Assembly (NCBI GenBank): GCA_018110905.1
Contig: JAGBAZ010000002.1
Coordinates: forward strand, 24,260-88,259
Source of the DNA: Oscillospiraceae bacterium
GTDB taxonomy: Bacteria; Bacillota; Clostridia; Oscillospirales; Ruminococcaceae
Length of the DNA stretch: 64,000 nucleotides
Direction of reading: 5' to 3'
The translations under genes were made by a program, and so were the position numbers. Position 1 is the first letter of the stretch. Each line of letters begins with the position of its first letter. Below are positions 1 to 8,083 of this stretch, piece after piece. The notes beneath the pieces were generated by a model. The model was not told the origin of the DNA and ran no database searches. It was given only the letters and a program-made list of their open reading frames with translations.

Positions 1-204
1 CTTGCGCTGATTTTTTGGGGAAGTTTTGTTCCTCTGCCGGCGATTCCTTATTATTATATCGCAACCGCTTTTCTGGAAGTTGCGGCGGTGATTATGGAAT
101 GGGTTCTTTATTATAAAATGGGCGATTTCGCCTTTAAAAAGGCATTTTTTGCCTCTTTGTTACTTAATGCCGCAAGCTTTTCCTTCGGATTTTTAATTCA
201 ATAA
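1..204 (+). CDS. C-terminal part of a membrane protein (5' end outside window)
   Basis: The first 201 bases read in frame from base 1 and stop with TAA at 202-204, so this is the last 67 residues of a gene that begins before the window. The peptide is very hydrophobic and aromatic, with two likely membrane spans (residues about 1-20 and 45-66) joined by a short basic loop, and ends FGFLIQ. No family motif is visible. A strong terminator follows nine bases after the stop, so the gene ends its transcription unit. Product class (integral membrane protein) is well supported; function is unknown. Confidence 0.6.
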   Translation, partial: LALIFWGSFVPLPAIPYYYIATAFLEVAAVIMEWVLYYKMGDFAFKKAFFASLLLNAASFSFGFLIQ

Positions 205-212
205 AAAACAAA

Positions 213-246
213 ATGAGCACCGCAATAAAAACGGTGCTCATTTTTT
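213..246. terminator. Bidirectional intrinsic terminator
   Basis: A perfect 10-bp stem (213-222 with 232-241, arm ATGAGCACCG) carries a nine-base loop and is followed by TTTTTT on the + strand. The A-rich left flank supplies the matching U-run for the opposite strand. It lies between the upstream membrane-protein gene and the convergent pseudouridine synthase gene and can serve both. Confidence 0.9.
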
Positions 247-907
247 ATAACAAAGAATCAATATCAAACAAATTCCATGGATATTCTTCCGGCGGCATAG
301 AAACTGCTTCGATGTTTTCGCCGGTTATTGGGTGCTTGAAAGCAAGCCTGCGACTCCAAAGGGCAGTTTCGCAGTGGTTGTCGCGGCTTCCGTATTTTCC
401 GTCGCCGAGAAGGGGCATTTTTCTGCTTGCAAACTGAACGCGGATCTGGTGGGTTCTTCCGGTATGGAGCTTTATGAGCACGAGAGAAATTTTTCCGTGT
501 TCCGGGTGTTCGGCGGTGCTCAAAACTTTGTATTCAAGGCTTGCTTCCTTAACTCCTTTGCGTTCCCGTTTTACGACGAAGGTTTTGTTCTTTTGGGAAT
601 CTTTGAAAAGAAGGTCCTTGTAAACGCCTTCCGGTTCTTCCGGGACGCCTTTTACAACGGCGATATATTCTTTTTCGAATTCCCTTTTCTGAATTGCTTC
701 GGAAAGTTTTCCGGTGGCTTTCTGCATTTTTGAAAGAACCATTGCGCCGCCGGTGTTCCGGTCAAGCCGATGAACAAGAAAACACGGTTTGCAAACGTGA
801 GCGGAAGCCATTGTTACAATATCTTCACCTTTTCCGTCCGGTTCGGAAAGAACGCTTGCCGGCTTTTCAACGATTATGATAAATTTATCCTCAAAAAGAA
901 CTTTCAA
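245..907 (-). CDS. RluA-family pseudouridine synthase
   Basis: Isomerises uridine to pseudouridine in rRNA or tRNA in the cytoplasm. The signature HRLDRNTGG contains the catalytic Asp of the RluA/RluC/RluD family, and the later stretch LHTGRTHQIRVQFA is the second conserved family motif. I prefer a TTG start at 907, which has GGAG about nine bases upstream and yields a protein opening KVLFEDKFIIIVEKP, as RluA-type catalytic domains do. An upstream ATG at 949 is in frame but adds an uncharacteristic 14 residues. The protein is about 220 aa with no S4 RNA-binding domain, so it is a short single-domain member. The substrate site cannot be told from sequence. Confidence 0.9.
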   Translation of the reverse strand: MKVLFEDKFIIIVEKPASVLSEPDGKGEDIVTMASAHVCKPCFLVHRLDRNTGGAMVLSKMQKATGKLSEAIQKREFEKEYIAVVKGVPEEPEGVYKDLLFKDSQKNKTFVVKRERKGVKEASLEYKVLSTAEHPEHGKISLVLIKLHTGRTHQIRVQFASRKMPLLGDGKYGSRDNHCETALWSRRLAFKHPITGENIEAVSMPPEEYPWNLFDIDSLL

Positions 908-1047
908 AAAAATCAACTCCGAAAAATTTATGTAATCATTATCACACAAAACTCTTTTTCGGTAAAGCCTTTTTATAAAAACTATTGAAAAGATTTAGGA
1001 AAACGGATAGAATATAGCTGTAAATCCTGCTTTCGGAGGTGTTTTGT

Positions 1048-1587
1048 TTGTCCGAAAAAGATTCCGTAAACGCTGCCCTTGTTAACCCGGAAGACAGAGA
1101 GGAATATCACCGCTCCCTCGGTCTTACCAAAAAGATAGAATCCCGCAAGATAATCCTTGTGGGACGTTCCCGCTGCGGAAAAACGACCCTTATCCGCCGC
1201 CTTCACAACCTTGATATGACTTACCACAAAACCCAGTCTATCGAAGCCTGGTCCGACGCTATCGATACCCCCGGCGAATATACGGATACTCCGTTTTTCA
1301 GCCGCGGAGCGGCAATTACCCCTGCTTACGATGCGGATATCGTGTGTTTCTGCCATGACTGCGGAAACGATATCTGCCGTCTTCCCCAGATGTTTTCAAT
1401 GAGTTTTGCCAAACCGGTTATCGGAATAGTAACAAAGGCCGACAGCGAAGATGTTTCCACCGAACAGGCGGAACTTTTCCTTCATAACGCAGGCGCAAGG
1501 CATATCGTCATAACAAGTTCCCTTACCGGAAGAGGAATTGAGGAACTTATCGACCTTATCAACACCATCGATCTTAATGATTATTAA
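1048..1587 (+). CDS. EutP/PduV-like P-loop GTPase
   Basis: A small Ras-like P-loop NTPase. Walker A is GRSRCGKTT, followed by the family-typical KTQ segment (YHKTQSIEAW), the DTPGEY switch motif and a TKAD guanine-specificity motif. EutP and PduV belong to ethanolamine and propanediol utilisation loci, but no microcompartment or eut/pdu gene is near, so a role in that pathway is not supported here. I start at TTG 1048 because GGAGG sits eight bases upstream (1035-1039); an overlapping GTG at 1039 falls inside that ribosome binding site. About 179 aa, monocistronic. What it acts on is unknown. Confidence 0.82.
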   Translation: MSEKDSVNAALVNPEDREEYHRSLGLTKKIESRKIILVGRSRCGKTTLIRRLHNLDMTYHKTQSIEAWSDAIDTPGEYTDTPFFSRGAAITPAYDADIVCFCHDCGNDICRLPQMFSMSFAKPVIGIVTKADSEDVSTEQAELFLHNAGARHIVITSSLTGRGIEELIDLINTIDLNDY

Positions 1588-1720
1588 AATACAGGTCAAC
1601 GATTCCGGGTGTTTCAAACAAGCGCTTTTTTGAATAAAAACCCGGAAAAACCACGTTTTTATTATAATAAGGTATAAAAATGTTAATATAAAATTAATAA
1701 AAATAGTAGCAAAATTATAC

Positions 1721-1749
1721 TTGACACTTGCGGTCTTCAAGTATATAAT
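1721..1749 (+). promoter_or_regulatory. Sigma-A promoter of rpsU
   Basis: Consensus -35 TTGACA (1721-1726) and -10 TATAAT (1744-1749) are separated by exactly 17 bases. The region 1588-1720 upstream is AT-rich and shows no gene. The start of transcription would fall near 1756, giving a leader of about 70 bases before the S21 start codon. Confidence 0.92.
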
Positions 1750-1825
1750 AAGACTGTTACATTTATGTACGAAGAACAGAAATTGTTCTTAGCTCCAGCC
1801 CAATGGCGAAGGAGGGAAACAGATT

Positions 1826-1999
1826 ATGGCAGAAATTCATGTAAAAGAAAATGAATCTCTTGACAGCGCTCTCAGACGTTTTAAACGTTCCTGCGCTCGC
1901 TCCGGCGTTCTTGCAGAAGTCAGAAAGCATGAGTGCTATGAGAAGCCTTCGGTAAGACGTAAAAAGAAATCCGAAGCAGCTCGTAAGAGAAAGTATTGA
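1826..1999 (+). CDS. rpsU: 30S ribosomal protein S21
   Basis: A 57-residue basic protein starting [20 protein letters not shown] and ending in a run of Lys/Arg ([14 protein letters not shown]), diagnostic of bacterial S21 of the small ribosomal subunit. AAGGAGGG lies nine bases before the ATG. It has its own consensus promoter and is followed within 25 bases by a terminator, so it is transcribed alone and probably strongly. The length equals the usual Firmicutes S21. Confidence 0.97.
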   Translation: MAEIHVKENESLDSALRRFKRSCARSGVLAEVRKHECYEKPSVRRKKKSEAARKRKY

Positions 2000-2020
2000 T
2001 TTCTAACAGAAAAAGAGGAT

Positions 2021-2056
2021 GGCGGACGGCTTTTTGCTGTCCGCTTTCTTGTTTTT
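2021..2056 (+). terminator. rpsU terminator
   Basis: GC-rich stem GCGGAC (2022-2027) with GTCCGC (about 2038-2043) around a T-rich loop, followed by TTTCTTGTTTTTT. It sits just downstream of the S21 stop codon. Confidence 0.85.
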
Positions 2057-2092
2057 TCGGAAAATCCGGAAAGAAAGGGGGAGGCCGCGGTT

Positions 2093-2566
2093 TTGTCTTT
2101 ATTAAAACCGGATTACCGTTTTGATAAGATAACGGATATCAAAGCAGAAGATCTTAAAAAAGCCGGAGCAAAACTTCTTTTGCTCGATGCGGACAATACC
2201 CTTTCGTTCCATGGTTCCCAAACACCTTTTCCCGGTGTTCCGGAATGGATTTCGGAAATCAAAAAAAGCGGCTTTGAACTTGTTATAATTTCAAATAACA
2301 GTGAAAGACGCATAAAGCCTTTTGCGGAAAATTTGGGTTTGCCTTTTGTTTACGAAAGCGCAAAACCCCTTCCGAAAGGTTTTAAAAAAGCAGCAGAAAA
2401 TTTCGGGATTTCGCCGAAAGAAACGGCAGTGATCGGCGACCAGCTTTTCACCGATGTTCTCGGCGGGAAAATTTTCGGTTCAAAGGTTTTCCTGACGGAA
2501 CCCCTTGGTCCGGAAACCGATTTTTTTATAAAAGTAAAACGTAAAATCGAAAAATTCATAAGATAA
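2093..2566 (+). CDS. YqeG-family HAD-type IIIA phosphatase
   Basis: A haloacid-dehalogenase phosphohydrolase of the YqeG/GEP4 type. HAD motif I is LLLLDADNTL (nucleophile Asp with the acid/base Asp two residues on), motif II is the ISNN segment, and motif IV is VIGDQLFTD. The 157-aa length matches single-domain YqeG proteins. Family members relate to phosphatidylglycerophosphate phosphatase in eukaryotes, but the bacterial substrate is generally unknown. The start is TTG at 2093 preceded by GGGGGAGG (2077-2084). The next gene (M24 peptidase) begins 19 bases after its stop, so the two are probably co-transcribed. Confidence 0.9.
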   Translation: MSLLKPDYRFDKITDIKAEDLKKAGAKLLLLDADNTLSFHGSQTPFPGVPEWISEIKKSGFELVIISNNSERRIKPFAENLGLPFVYESAKPLPKGFKKAAENFGISPKETAVIGDQLFTDVLGGKIFGSKVFLTEPLGPETDFFIKVKRKIEKFIR

Positions 2567-2585
2567 CGAAGTGGAGGAAATAATA

Positions 2586-3650
2586 ATGGACAGAATCAAA
2601 AGACTTTCTCAGATGCTTCCCGAAGATATTGATGCAGCGCTTATCACTTCCGGAGTAAACCGCCAGTATTACACCGGTTTTGTTTCCAGCGCGGGCGCTC
2701 TTCTTGTAACCAGAGAAAAAGCTGTTCTTCTTCTCGACAGCCGCTATATCGAAGCAGGCACCAAAAAAGTAACCGATGCCGAAGTTGTTCTTATGACCGA
2801 TATGGCAAAACAGCTCAACGAGCTTTTTGAAGAGCTTAAAGTAAAAACTGTCGGAATCGAATCCGGCTATATGACCGTCGAAAGCCTTTTCAGCCTTCGC
2901 AAAGTTCTTACCGCAACTCTTCTTGATGATCCCAGACTCAATGAGATCATTCTTCACCAGAGAAGAATCAAATCCGAAGACGAGATGAAGGAGATCCGCG
3001 CAGCCCAGGCAATTACCGACAAGGCCTTTCTTCATATGCTCGAAATCATCAAACCCGGCCTTTGCGAAAAAGACCTTCAGCTTGAACTCGATTATTTCAT
3101 GCTCAGAAACGGCGCAACCGGCCTTGCTTTCGAAACCATTCTTGCAGCAGGCGCAAATGGTTCCATGCCCCATGCTGTTCCCAGCATGAACGTAATCAAA
3201 GAAGGCGACTTTGTAACCATGGACTTCGGCGCAGCACATAACGGCTATTGCTCCGATATGACCAGAACCGTTGCAGTCGGCAAAATTTCCGAAGAACAGG
3301 AAAAAGTTTATAACCTTGTTCTTAACGCACAGCTTGCCGCAATCGATGCAGTAAAAGCAGGTGTTCCCTGCAACTCCATTGATGCTGTCGCAAGAGATAT
3401 GATCTACGGTGCAGGTTACGAAGGCAGATTCGGCCACGGTCTCGGCCACAGCCTTGGTCTTGAAATCCACGAAAACCCCAGATTCTCCCCTCTTTGCTCC
3501 GATCTTACCGAAGCCGGAATAGTTATGTCCGTTGAACCCGGAATCTATCTTGACGGCCAGTTCGGCGTTCGTATCGAGGATATCGTTATGGTAACCGAAG
3601 ACGGCTGCGACGTTATCACCAAGAGCGAAAAGAAACTTATCAACCTTTGA
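2586..3650 (+). CDS. M24-family Xaa-Pro-type aminopeptidase
   Basis: A cytoplasmic metallopeptidase of the creatinase/prolidase superfamily, 354 aa. An N-terminal creatinase-like domain (about 1-125) precedes the pita-bread catalytic domain. The five expected metal ligands are visible: Asp in VTMDFGAA, Asp in YCSDMTRT, His in GHGLGHSLG, Glu in SVEPGIY and Glu in RIEDIV. ATG 2586 is chosen because GGAGG (2573-2577) stands eight bases upstream. Such YqhT-like enzymes remove N-terminal residues before proline; exact specificity is inferred from family only. Confidence 0.92.
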   Translation: MDRIKRLSQMLPEDIDAALITSGVNRQYYTGFVSSAGALLVTREKAVLLLDSRYIEAGTKKVTDAEVVLMTDMAKQLNELFEELKVKTVGIESGYMTVESLFSLRKVLTATLLDDPRLNEIILHQRRIKSEDEMKEIRAAQAITDKAFLHMLEIIKPGLCEKDLQLELDYFMLRNGATGLAFETILAAGANGSMPHAVPSMNVIKEGDFVTMDFGAAHNGYCSDMTRTVAVGKISEEQEKVYNLVLNAQLAAIDAVKAGVPCNSIDAVARDMIYGAGYEGRFGHGLGHSLGLEIHENPRFSPLCSDLTEAGIVMSVEPGIYLDGQFGVRIEDIVMVTEDGCDVITKSEKKLINL

Positions 3651-3657
3651 TTTTTTT

Positions 3658-3805
3658 TAAAAGCCCCCCTTGTCAAAGGGGGGTGGCTTTTTTGATGAAA
3701 ATCAAAAAAGACGGGGGGATTCATCTAAAAAAACCGTTGGAAGAAAAAGAATCCCTCCACCGTGCGTACCGCAACGGTCCCCCTCCCTTTAAGCAAGGGA
3801 GGCAA
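3658..3805. repeat. Palindromic dispersed-repeat pair (REP/MITE-like)
   Basis: Two inverted copies of the same unit face each other. The left unit starts GCCCCCCTTGTCAAAGGGGG and ends GGGGGGATTC; the right unit reads GAATCCCTCC and ends CAAGGGAGGC. Each unit folds on itself. The form matches short palindromic repeats common between genes in clostridial genomes (from memory, not searched). The right end lies about 20 bases before the murT start codon, so the hairpins could affect transcription into murT. Confidence 0.75.
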
Positions 3806-3827
3806 TATAATAAAAGGAAGTTTATCC

Positions 3828-5150
3828 ATGAGATTATTCATTGCCATCTGCGTTTGCAGAGTGCTCTATTTCATCGGACGCCTTATCGGAAAAGGCACCG
3901 CAAAACCCGGCGATATTGCAAGAATTTTCTGCCCCAAGGTTCTTAACCGCCTTAAATTCGACGGAAAAATAATCTGCATCACCGGAACAAACGGAAAAAC
4001 CACCACTTCCAATATGGTCACCCATATTCTCCGGAAAAACGGTTTTTCCGTAATCAACAACAGTTTCGGCTCCAATATGCTTGGCGGAATCACAACATCT
4101 CTTCTCACCAACTGCACCTTCGGCGGAAGGGTAAAGGCGGATTATTCCGTTCTCGAAATTGACGAACGCTGGCTCCGTTTCCTTGTTAAGGAAATAAAAC
4201 CCGATTATCTTCTTATCACAAACCTTCTCCGCGACCAGATAGTCCGCAACTGCTGCCCGGAAATCGTTCTCGATAAAATCAAAATGGGAATCACCCCCGG
4301 AACTACCCTTCTTCTCAACGCAAACGATCCCGTTTCCCAACAGGTAAGCTGGGGAAACGAAAACCCGGTGGTCTGGTTCGCCCTTGGCGAAAACGAGCGT
4401 TCCACCAAGGAATGCCGCAGCGGTACCAACGACGCAAAGGTCTGCCCCAAATGTATGCATACTCTTTCCTATGATTATTATCATTATAATCACGTCGGTT
4501 CCTTCCGCTGCGAAAACTGCGGATTTGAATCTCCGAAGGCGGATTTCGTCGGAACCGATATGGATTTTTCCAAACCTTCTCTTGCAGTCAACGGAAAACG
4601 CGTCAAACTCGGTTTCGATGCGACCTATTTTATGTTCAACACCGTTGCAGCTTCCGCAATCTGCGTTACCGCTGCCGGAATGGAACTTGAAAAAGTTCTT
4701 TCCTTTGCGGAAAGTTTTGATATCGGCGTAACAAAACGTTACGAAGAACTCACCGTTCTCGGAAGAAAATGCCAGCTTATCCTTACAAAACAAAACCCCG
4801 CTTCCGTTGACCAGAGCGTGGATTTTGTTTCCGAAAAGGAAGGCCCCCGCACCCTTATCATGATTTCCAACAATATGTTCCACACCGAGCATAAGGATGT
4901 TCTCTTTATGTATGACGTCGCCTATGAAAACCTCAGGGACGTTGAACATATCATAATTGTCGGAAAACGCCGCTATGATATGGCAGTCCGCCTTAAGTTT
5001 GCCGATATCGATATGGAAAAAGTTCAGATCTGCGATAATGACGGGGACATCCGTTCCTGCCTTGAAAAAACCGAAGGAAATATTTACGTTATGACTTCCT
5101 CCGTTTTTTCCAACGAAGATAAATTCCTGGAGGAGCTGAGAAAATTATGA
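3828..5150 (+). CDS. murT: MurT-like Mur ligase, lipid II isoglutaminyl synthase subunit
   Basis: MurT activates the alpha-carboxyl of D-glutamate in the lipid II stem peptide with ATP so that it can be amidated by ammonia from GatD. The protein (440 aa) has an N-terminal hydrophobic stretch, the Mur-ligase P-loop GTNGKTTT (53-60), a C4 zinc-ribbon insertion typical of MurT (CPKC 206-209 and CENC 228-231), and a C-terminal DUF1727-like domain. ATG 3828 has AAGGAAG eight bases before it; an upstream in-frame ATG (3762) lies inside a repeat. The stop overlaps the next start as ATGA, the arrangement of a coupled MurT-GatD complex. The partner's active site appears degenerate, which raises the question of what this complex makes. 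Confidence 0.9.
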   Translation: MRLFIAICVCRVLYFIGRLIGKGTAKPGDIARIFCPKVLNRLKFDGKIICITGTNGKTTTSNMVTHILRKNGFSVINNSFGSNMLGGITTSLLTNCTFGGRVKADYSVLEIDERWLRFLVKEIKPDYLLITNLLRDQIVRNCCPEIVLDKIKMGITPGTTLLLNANDPVSQQVSWGNENPVVWFALGENERSTKECRSGTNDAKVCPKCMHTLSYDYYHYNHVGSFRCENCGFESPKADFVGTDMDFSKPSLAVNGKRVKLGFDATYFMFNTVAASAICVTAAGMELEKVLSFAESFDIGVTKRYEELTVLGRKCQLILTKQNPASVDQSVDFVSEKEGPRTLIMISNNMFHTEHKDVLFMYDVAYENLRDVEHIIIVGKRRYDMAVRLKFADIDMEKVQICDNDGDIRSCLEKTEGNIYVMTSSVFSNEDKFLEELRKL

Positions 5151-5863
5151 GAAAGATAAAAATACTCAACCTCTACGGCGAGGCTCTTGACCTCAACGGC
5201 GACGGAAAAAACATCACCGCTTTTGAAAAACGCCTTTCCGAAATGGGATATGAATTCGAAACAAAAACTCTCGGCGTCGGTGACGAGATCGAACTTTCCG
5301 ATTTCGACATCGTTTTCATGACCCACGGAAAACCCCATAACGTTTCCGCAATCAGCGAACATTTTATTAAATATAAGGATAATATATTGGATTATATCGA
5401 ATCCGGAAAGACTTTTGTCGCAACCGGAAGCTCCAACATGCTTTTCGGAAAAAGTTTTTCCATGCTTGACGGAAAAACTTATAGCGGAATCGGTCTTTTC
5501 GATTGCGAAGCGGAAGAATTTGACGGACTTTATGTTTCCGATGCCGTAATCGTTCCGGAATTTGCGCCGGAAGAGAAGATGTTCGGAATTTATTACCGCT
5601 GCGAAAGCGTAAAATTCAATACCCCCAACGAACACAGACTTTTTAAAGTTCTTAAAGCGGACGAAGGAAAAGGTTCCGTAGGCGAAGGCGAAGGCTGCCG
5701 CTATAAAAATCTTTTTGCAACCTGGTGCCTTGGTCCGGTGCTTGTTCGCAACCCGCTTATGATGAAAGAAGTTTTGCATTGTGTTTTGGGTGAAGATTAC
5801 CGCGAAACCGACTTTTCTCTTGAGGAAAAAGCGGTAAAAATGACAATTGAAGAGCTTCTTTGA
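5147..5863 (+). CDS. GatD-like class I glutamine amidotransferase domain lacking catalytic Cys and His
   Basis: By position and N-terminal motif (LNLYGEALDLNGDGKNI) this is the GatD partner of MurT, which normally hydrolyses glutamine. The nucleophile motif of GatD (a Cys followed by GGYQ and LG) is here ATGSSNMLFG (residues 92-101), with Thr at the Cys position. The catalytic His of the HGPLL motif is Leu in TWCLGPVLV (192-200). Both changes are seen directly; loss of glutaminase activity is inference. The reading frame is intact (238 aa), the stop/start overlap with murT is kept, and a terminator follows, so it is not an obvious pseudogene. It may be a structural subunit, use another ammonia source, or have a different role. 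Confidence 0.8.
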   Translation: MRKIKILNLYGEALDLNGDGKNITAFEKRLSEMGYEFETKTLGVGDEIELSDFDIVFMTHGKPHNVSAISEHFIKYKDNILDYIESGKTFVATGSSNMLFGKSFSMLDGKTYSGIGLFDCEAEEFDGLYVSDAVIVPEFAPEEKMFGIYYRCESVKFNTPNEHRLFKVLKADEGKGSVGEGEGCRYKNLFATWCLGPVLVRNPLMMKEVLHCVLGEDYRETDFSLEEKAVKMTIEELL

Positions 5864-5901
5864 TACCTTTTTTGGGAGAAAAAGGACTTGAAAAATTCTT
5901 A

Positions 5902-5939
5902 ACACCGTCTTTTTTGATAAAAGACGGTGTATTTTTTTA
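5902..5939 (+). terminator. murT-gatD terminator
   Basis: A 12-bp perfect stem (5902-5913 ACACCGTCTTTT with 5919-5930) with a five-base loop, followed by ATTTTTTT. It ends the M24/murT/gatD transcription group. Confidence 0.92.
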
Positions 5940-5940
5940 A

Positions 5941-6255
5941 CATTTCACACAAAAATTGCAGGAAAATAGATTTTTTCATGCAAAATCGCTTTTGCAGGTT
6001 AAAACGCTGTAACGATTTTGTAATATTCAATAATTATGCAAAATATTGAATTAATATGCAGTATTTTCGTATACAAAAGCGCGAAATATTTAAAAAGCAA
6101 AAAACACTAAAAATCAAGTAAAAAAGGTGAAATTATATTAAAAATGCACTCAAAAATTTACGATGGTAAAGTGAATATACACAGCAAAAAAACAGGTGTA
6201 TCTATCGCAAGGACAAAAAACGCCAAAAAAATTCTCATTTTTTTGCATTTTTTGC
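5941..6255. other. AT-rich intergenic stretch upstream of oppA
   Basis: No convincing gene is present. It contains an inverted repeat ATTCAATA (6025-6032) and TATTGAAT (6044-6051) separated by 11 bases, which could be an operator or just AT-rich structure. A 40-codon frame from 6145 lacks a well-placed ribosome binding site. The oppA promoter follows directly. Confidence 0.5.
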
Positions 6256-6284
6256 TTGACAATTAAATAAAATGGGTGTATTAT
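6256..6284 (+). promoter_or_regulatory. oppA operon promoter
   Basis: -35 TTGACA (6256-6261), 17-base spacer, -10 TATTAT (6279-6284). The leader to the oppA start is about 75 bases and contains a short dyad (AATTTCA / TGAAATT, 6319-6339). Confidence 0.8.
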
Positions 6285-6363
6285 ACGTGGTATCACAATG
6301 AAACTTTGGTTGCTAAGAATTTCATTGACGGTGAAATTAACAAACTGAATGAGGTGAAATGTA

Positions 6364-7983
6364 ATGAAACTTAACAAAATCCTTGCTATGATCCTTGCAC
6401 TTGTAATGGTATTCAGCCTTGCAGCTTGCGGCAAAGGTTCTGCCGATGGCGACGGAAAAATCCTTAATGTTCACGTCACCGCAGCAATCGACTCCATCGA
6501 CCCGCATCTTACCTCCGCAGGTGATGACTTTGAAGTAATCGGCACAATGGTCGAAGGCCTTTTCCAGTGTGATGCTTCCGGTGCAGCAATCCCCGGCATG
6601 GCAGAAACTTATGAAAAATCCGAAGACGGTATGACCTGGACTTTCCATCTCCGTGATGCAAAATGGTCCAACGGCGCAGAAGTAACCGCAGACGACTTTG
6701 TATTTGCATGGCAGAGAGCTATGTCTCTTCCGGCAGAATATGCATCTCTCTTTGAAACCGCAGGTATCAAAAATGCTTCCGCAATTTATGCCGGCGAAAT
6801 GGATGCAACCGAACTTGGTGTTTATGCTCAGGACGACAAAACCCTTGTAGTTGAATTCGATGTTCCCTGCGCTTTCTTCGATACTCTTATGTTCTTCCCG
6901 GTATTCTATCCCATGAACAGAGCTTTCGTTGAAGAATGCGGCGATCTTTATGGTTCCGCTCCGGAATATTATCTTTCCAACGGTACATTCACTCTTTCCG
7001 AATATACCCCCGCAGCAACCGAATTCAAAATGGTTAAAAACGAACTTTATTATGATGCTGACGCAGTTGAACTTGCAGGTCTTACCTACAAAGTAATCCT
7101 CGACTCCCAGCAGGCATATAACGCATATCAGGCAGGCGAGCTTGACGTTTGCGTACTTTCTTCCGAACTTGCTGACCTTCTTAAAGAAGACAAAGAATTC
7201 CTTGCAACCGAATCCGGTTACCTCTGGTACATGTCTCCTAACGTATCCAAAGGCGGCGCAATGGCTAACGTAAATATCCGTAAAGCAATCGGTATGGCTT
7301 TCGATAAAGACGCTATCTGCAACAACATCCTCAGAAACGGCTCCATTCCTGCAGACTTCTGTGTTCCTGTAGGCCTTGCAACCGGTCCTGACGGCAAAGA
7401 TTACCGTGAATCCTCCGGCCTTACCTATAACGTATATAACGTTGAAGAAGCAAAAGCTCTCTGGGCAGCAGGCCTTGCAGAACTCGGCACCGATTCTGTC
7501 GAACTTACCCTTATCTTCGACGATGAAGAATCCATCAAACTCGTAGCTGAATTCATTCAGCAGGAACTCCAGACAAACCTTGAAGGTCTTACCATCACCC
7601 TCCAGCCTTATCCGAAGAAACAGCGTTCTGACCTCATGAAAGCACACGATTATGACATCGGCCTTTGCAGATGGGGACCTGACTATGCTGACCCGCTTAC
7701 CTACATGGATCTCTGGACCGACGGTTATACTCATAACTACGGCGCATGGCATTCCGATGCATATATGGAAATCCTCAACAAGATCAAAACCGTTGAATAT
7801 GCTCTTGACGCAGAAGCACGTTGGGATCTTATCAAACAGGCAGAACAGATCATCGCAGATGAATCCGTAATCCTTCCTGTATATCAGAACGCAAACGCAT
7901 CTCTTGTTAAATCCGATATCTCCGGCATCGAATTCCACGCTGTTGGTCTTAACCGTGTATTCAAGAATGTTAAAGTCGGCTGA
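6364..7983 (+). CDS. oppA: Oligopeptide/dipeptide ABC transporter substrate-binding lipoprotein
   Basis: A 539-residue family-5 extracytoplasmic solute-binding protein. The N-terminus is a lipoprotein signal with lipobox LAAC, so Cys22 would be lipid-modified and the protein held on the outer face of the membrane. The mature protein shows the class pattern of peptide binders: a DPHLTSAGD opening, EGLFQCD, a SNGAEVTADDFVFAWQR motif and RKAIGMAFDKDAI in the second lobe. It is the first gene of an oppABCDF operon and is separated from oppB by a strong stem-loop that probably keeps oppA message in excess. Which peptides are bound cannot be inferred. Confidence 0.94.
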   Translation: MKLNKILAMILALVMVFSLAACGKGSADGDGKILNVHVTAAIDSIDPHLTSAGDDFEVIGTMVEGLFQCDASGAAIPGMAETYEKSEDGMTWTFHLRDAKWSNGAEVTADDFVFAWQRAMSLPAEYASLFETAGIKNASAIYAGEMDATELGVYAQDDKTLVVEFDVPCAFFDTLMFFPVFYPMNRAFVEECGDLYGSAPEYYLSNGTFTLSEYTPAATEFKMVKNELYYDADAVELAGLTYKVILDSQQAYNAYQAGELDVCVLSSELADLLKEDKEFLATESGYLWYMSPNVSKGGAMANVNIRKAIGMAFDKDAICNNILRNGSIPADFCVPVGLATGPDGKDYRESSGLTYNVYNVEEAKALWAAGLAELGTDSVELTLIFDDEESIKLVAEFIQQELQTNLEGLTITLQPYPKKQRSDLMKAHDYDIGLCRWGPDYADPLTYMDLWTDGYTHNYGAWHSDAYMEILNKIKTVEYALDAEARWDLIKQAEQIIADESVILPVYQNANASLVKSDISGIEFHAVGLNRVFKNVKVG

Positions 7984-8023
7984 TTTTAATTAAGTAATAA
8001 TTAATTTGATTATTTAAGGCCTT

Positions 8024-8053
8024 ACAGTGGCCCGTTCAACCGCGGGCCACTGT
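8024..8053 (+). promoter_or_regulatory. Stem-loop between oppA and oppB
   Basis: Perfect 11-bp stem ACAGTGGCCCG (8024-8034) with its complement (8043-8053) and an eight-base loop. It lacks a proper U-tract (ATGCTTTTATAT follows). Such elements after binding-protein genes commonly stabilise the upstream mRNA and reduce read-through; that role is inferred. Confidence 0.8.
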
Positions 8054-8083
8054 ATGCTTTTATATAAGGAGGGGTAATCCTCA

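Noticed and set aside
1048..1587. Evidence for an ethanolamine or propanediol microcompartment locus from the EutP-like gene
   Set aside because: No shell, eut or pdu gene is nearby; small EutP-like GTPases occur alone.
6145..6267. 40-codon frame upstream of oppA
   Set aside because: The only Shine-Dalgarno-like sequence is 16 bases from the ATG, the peptide is Lys-rich with repeated AAA codons, and its end overlaps the oppA -35 element.
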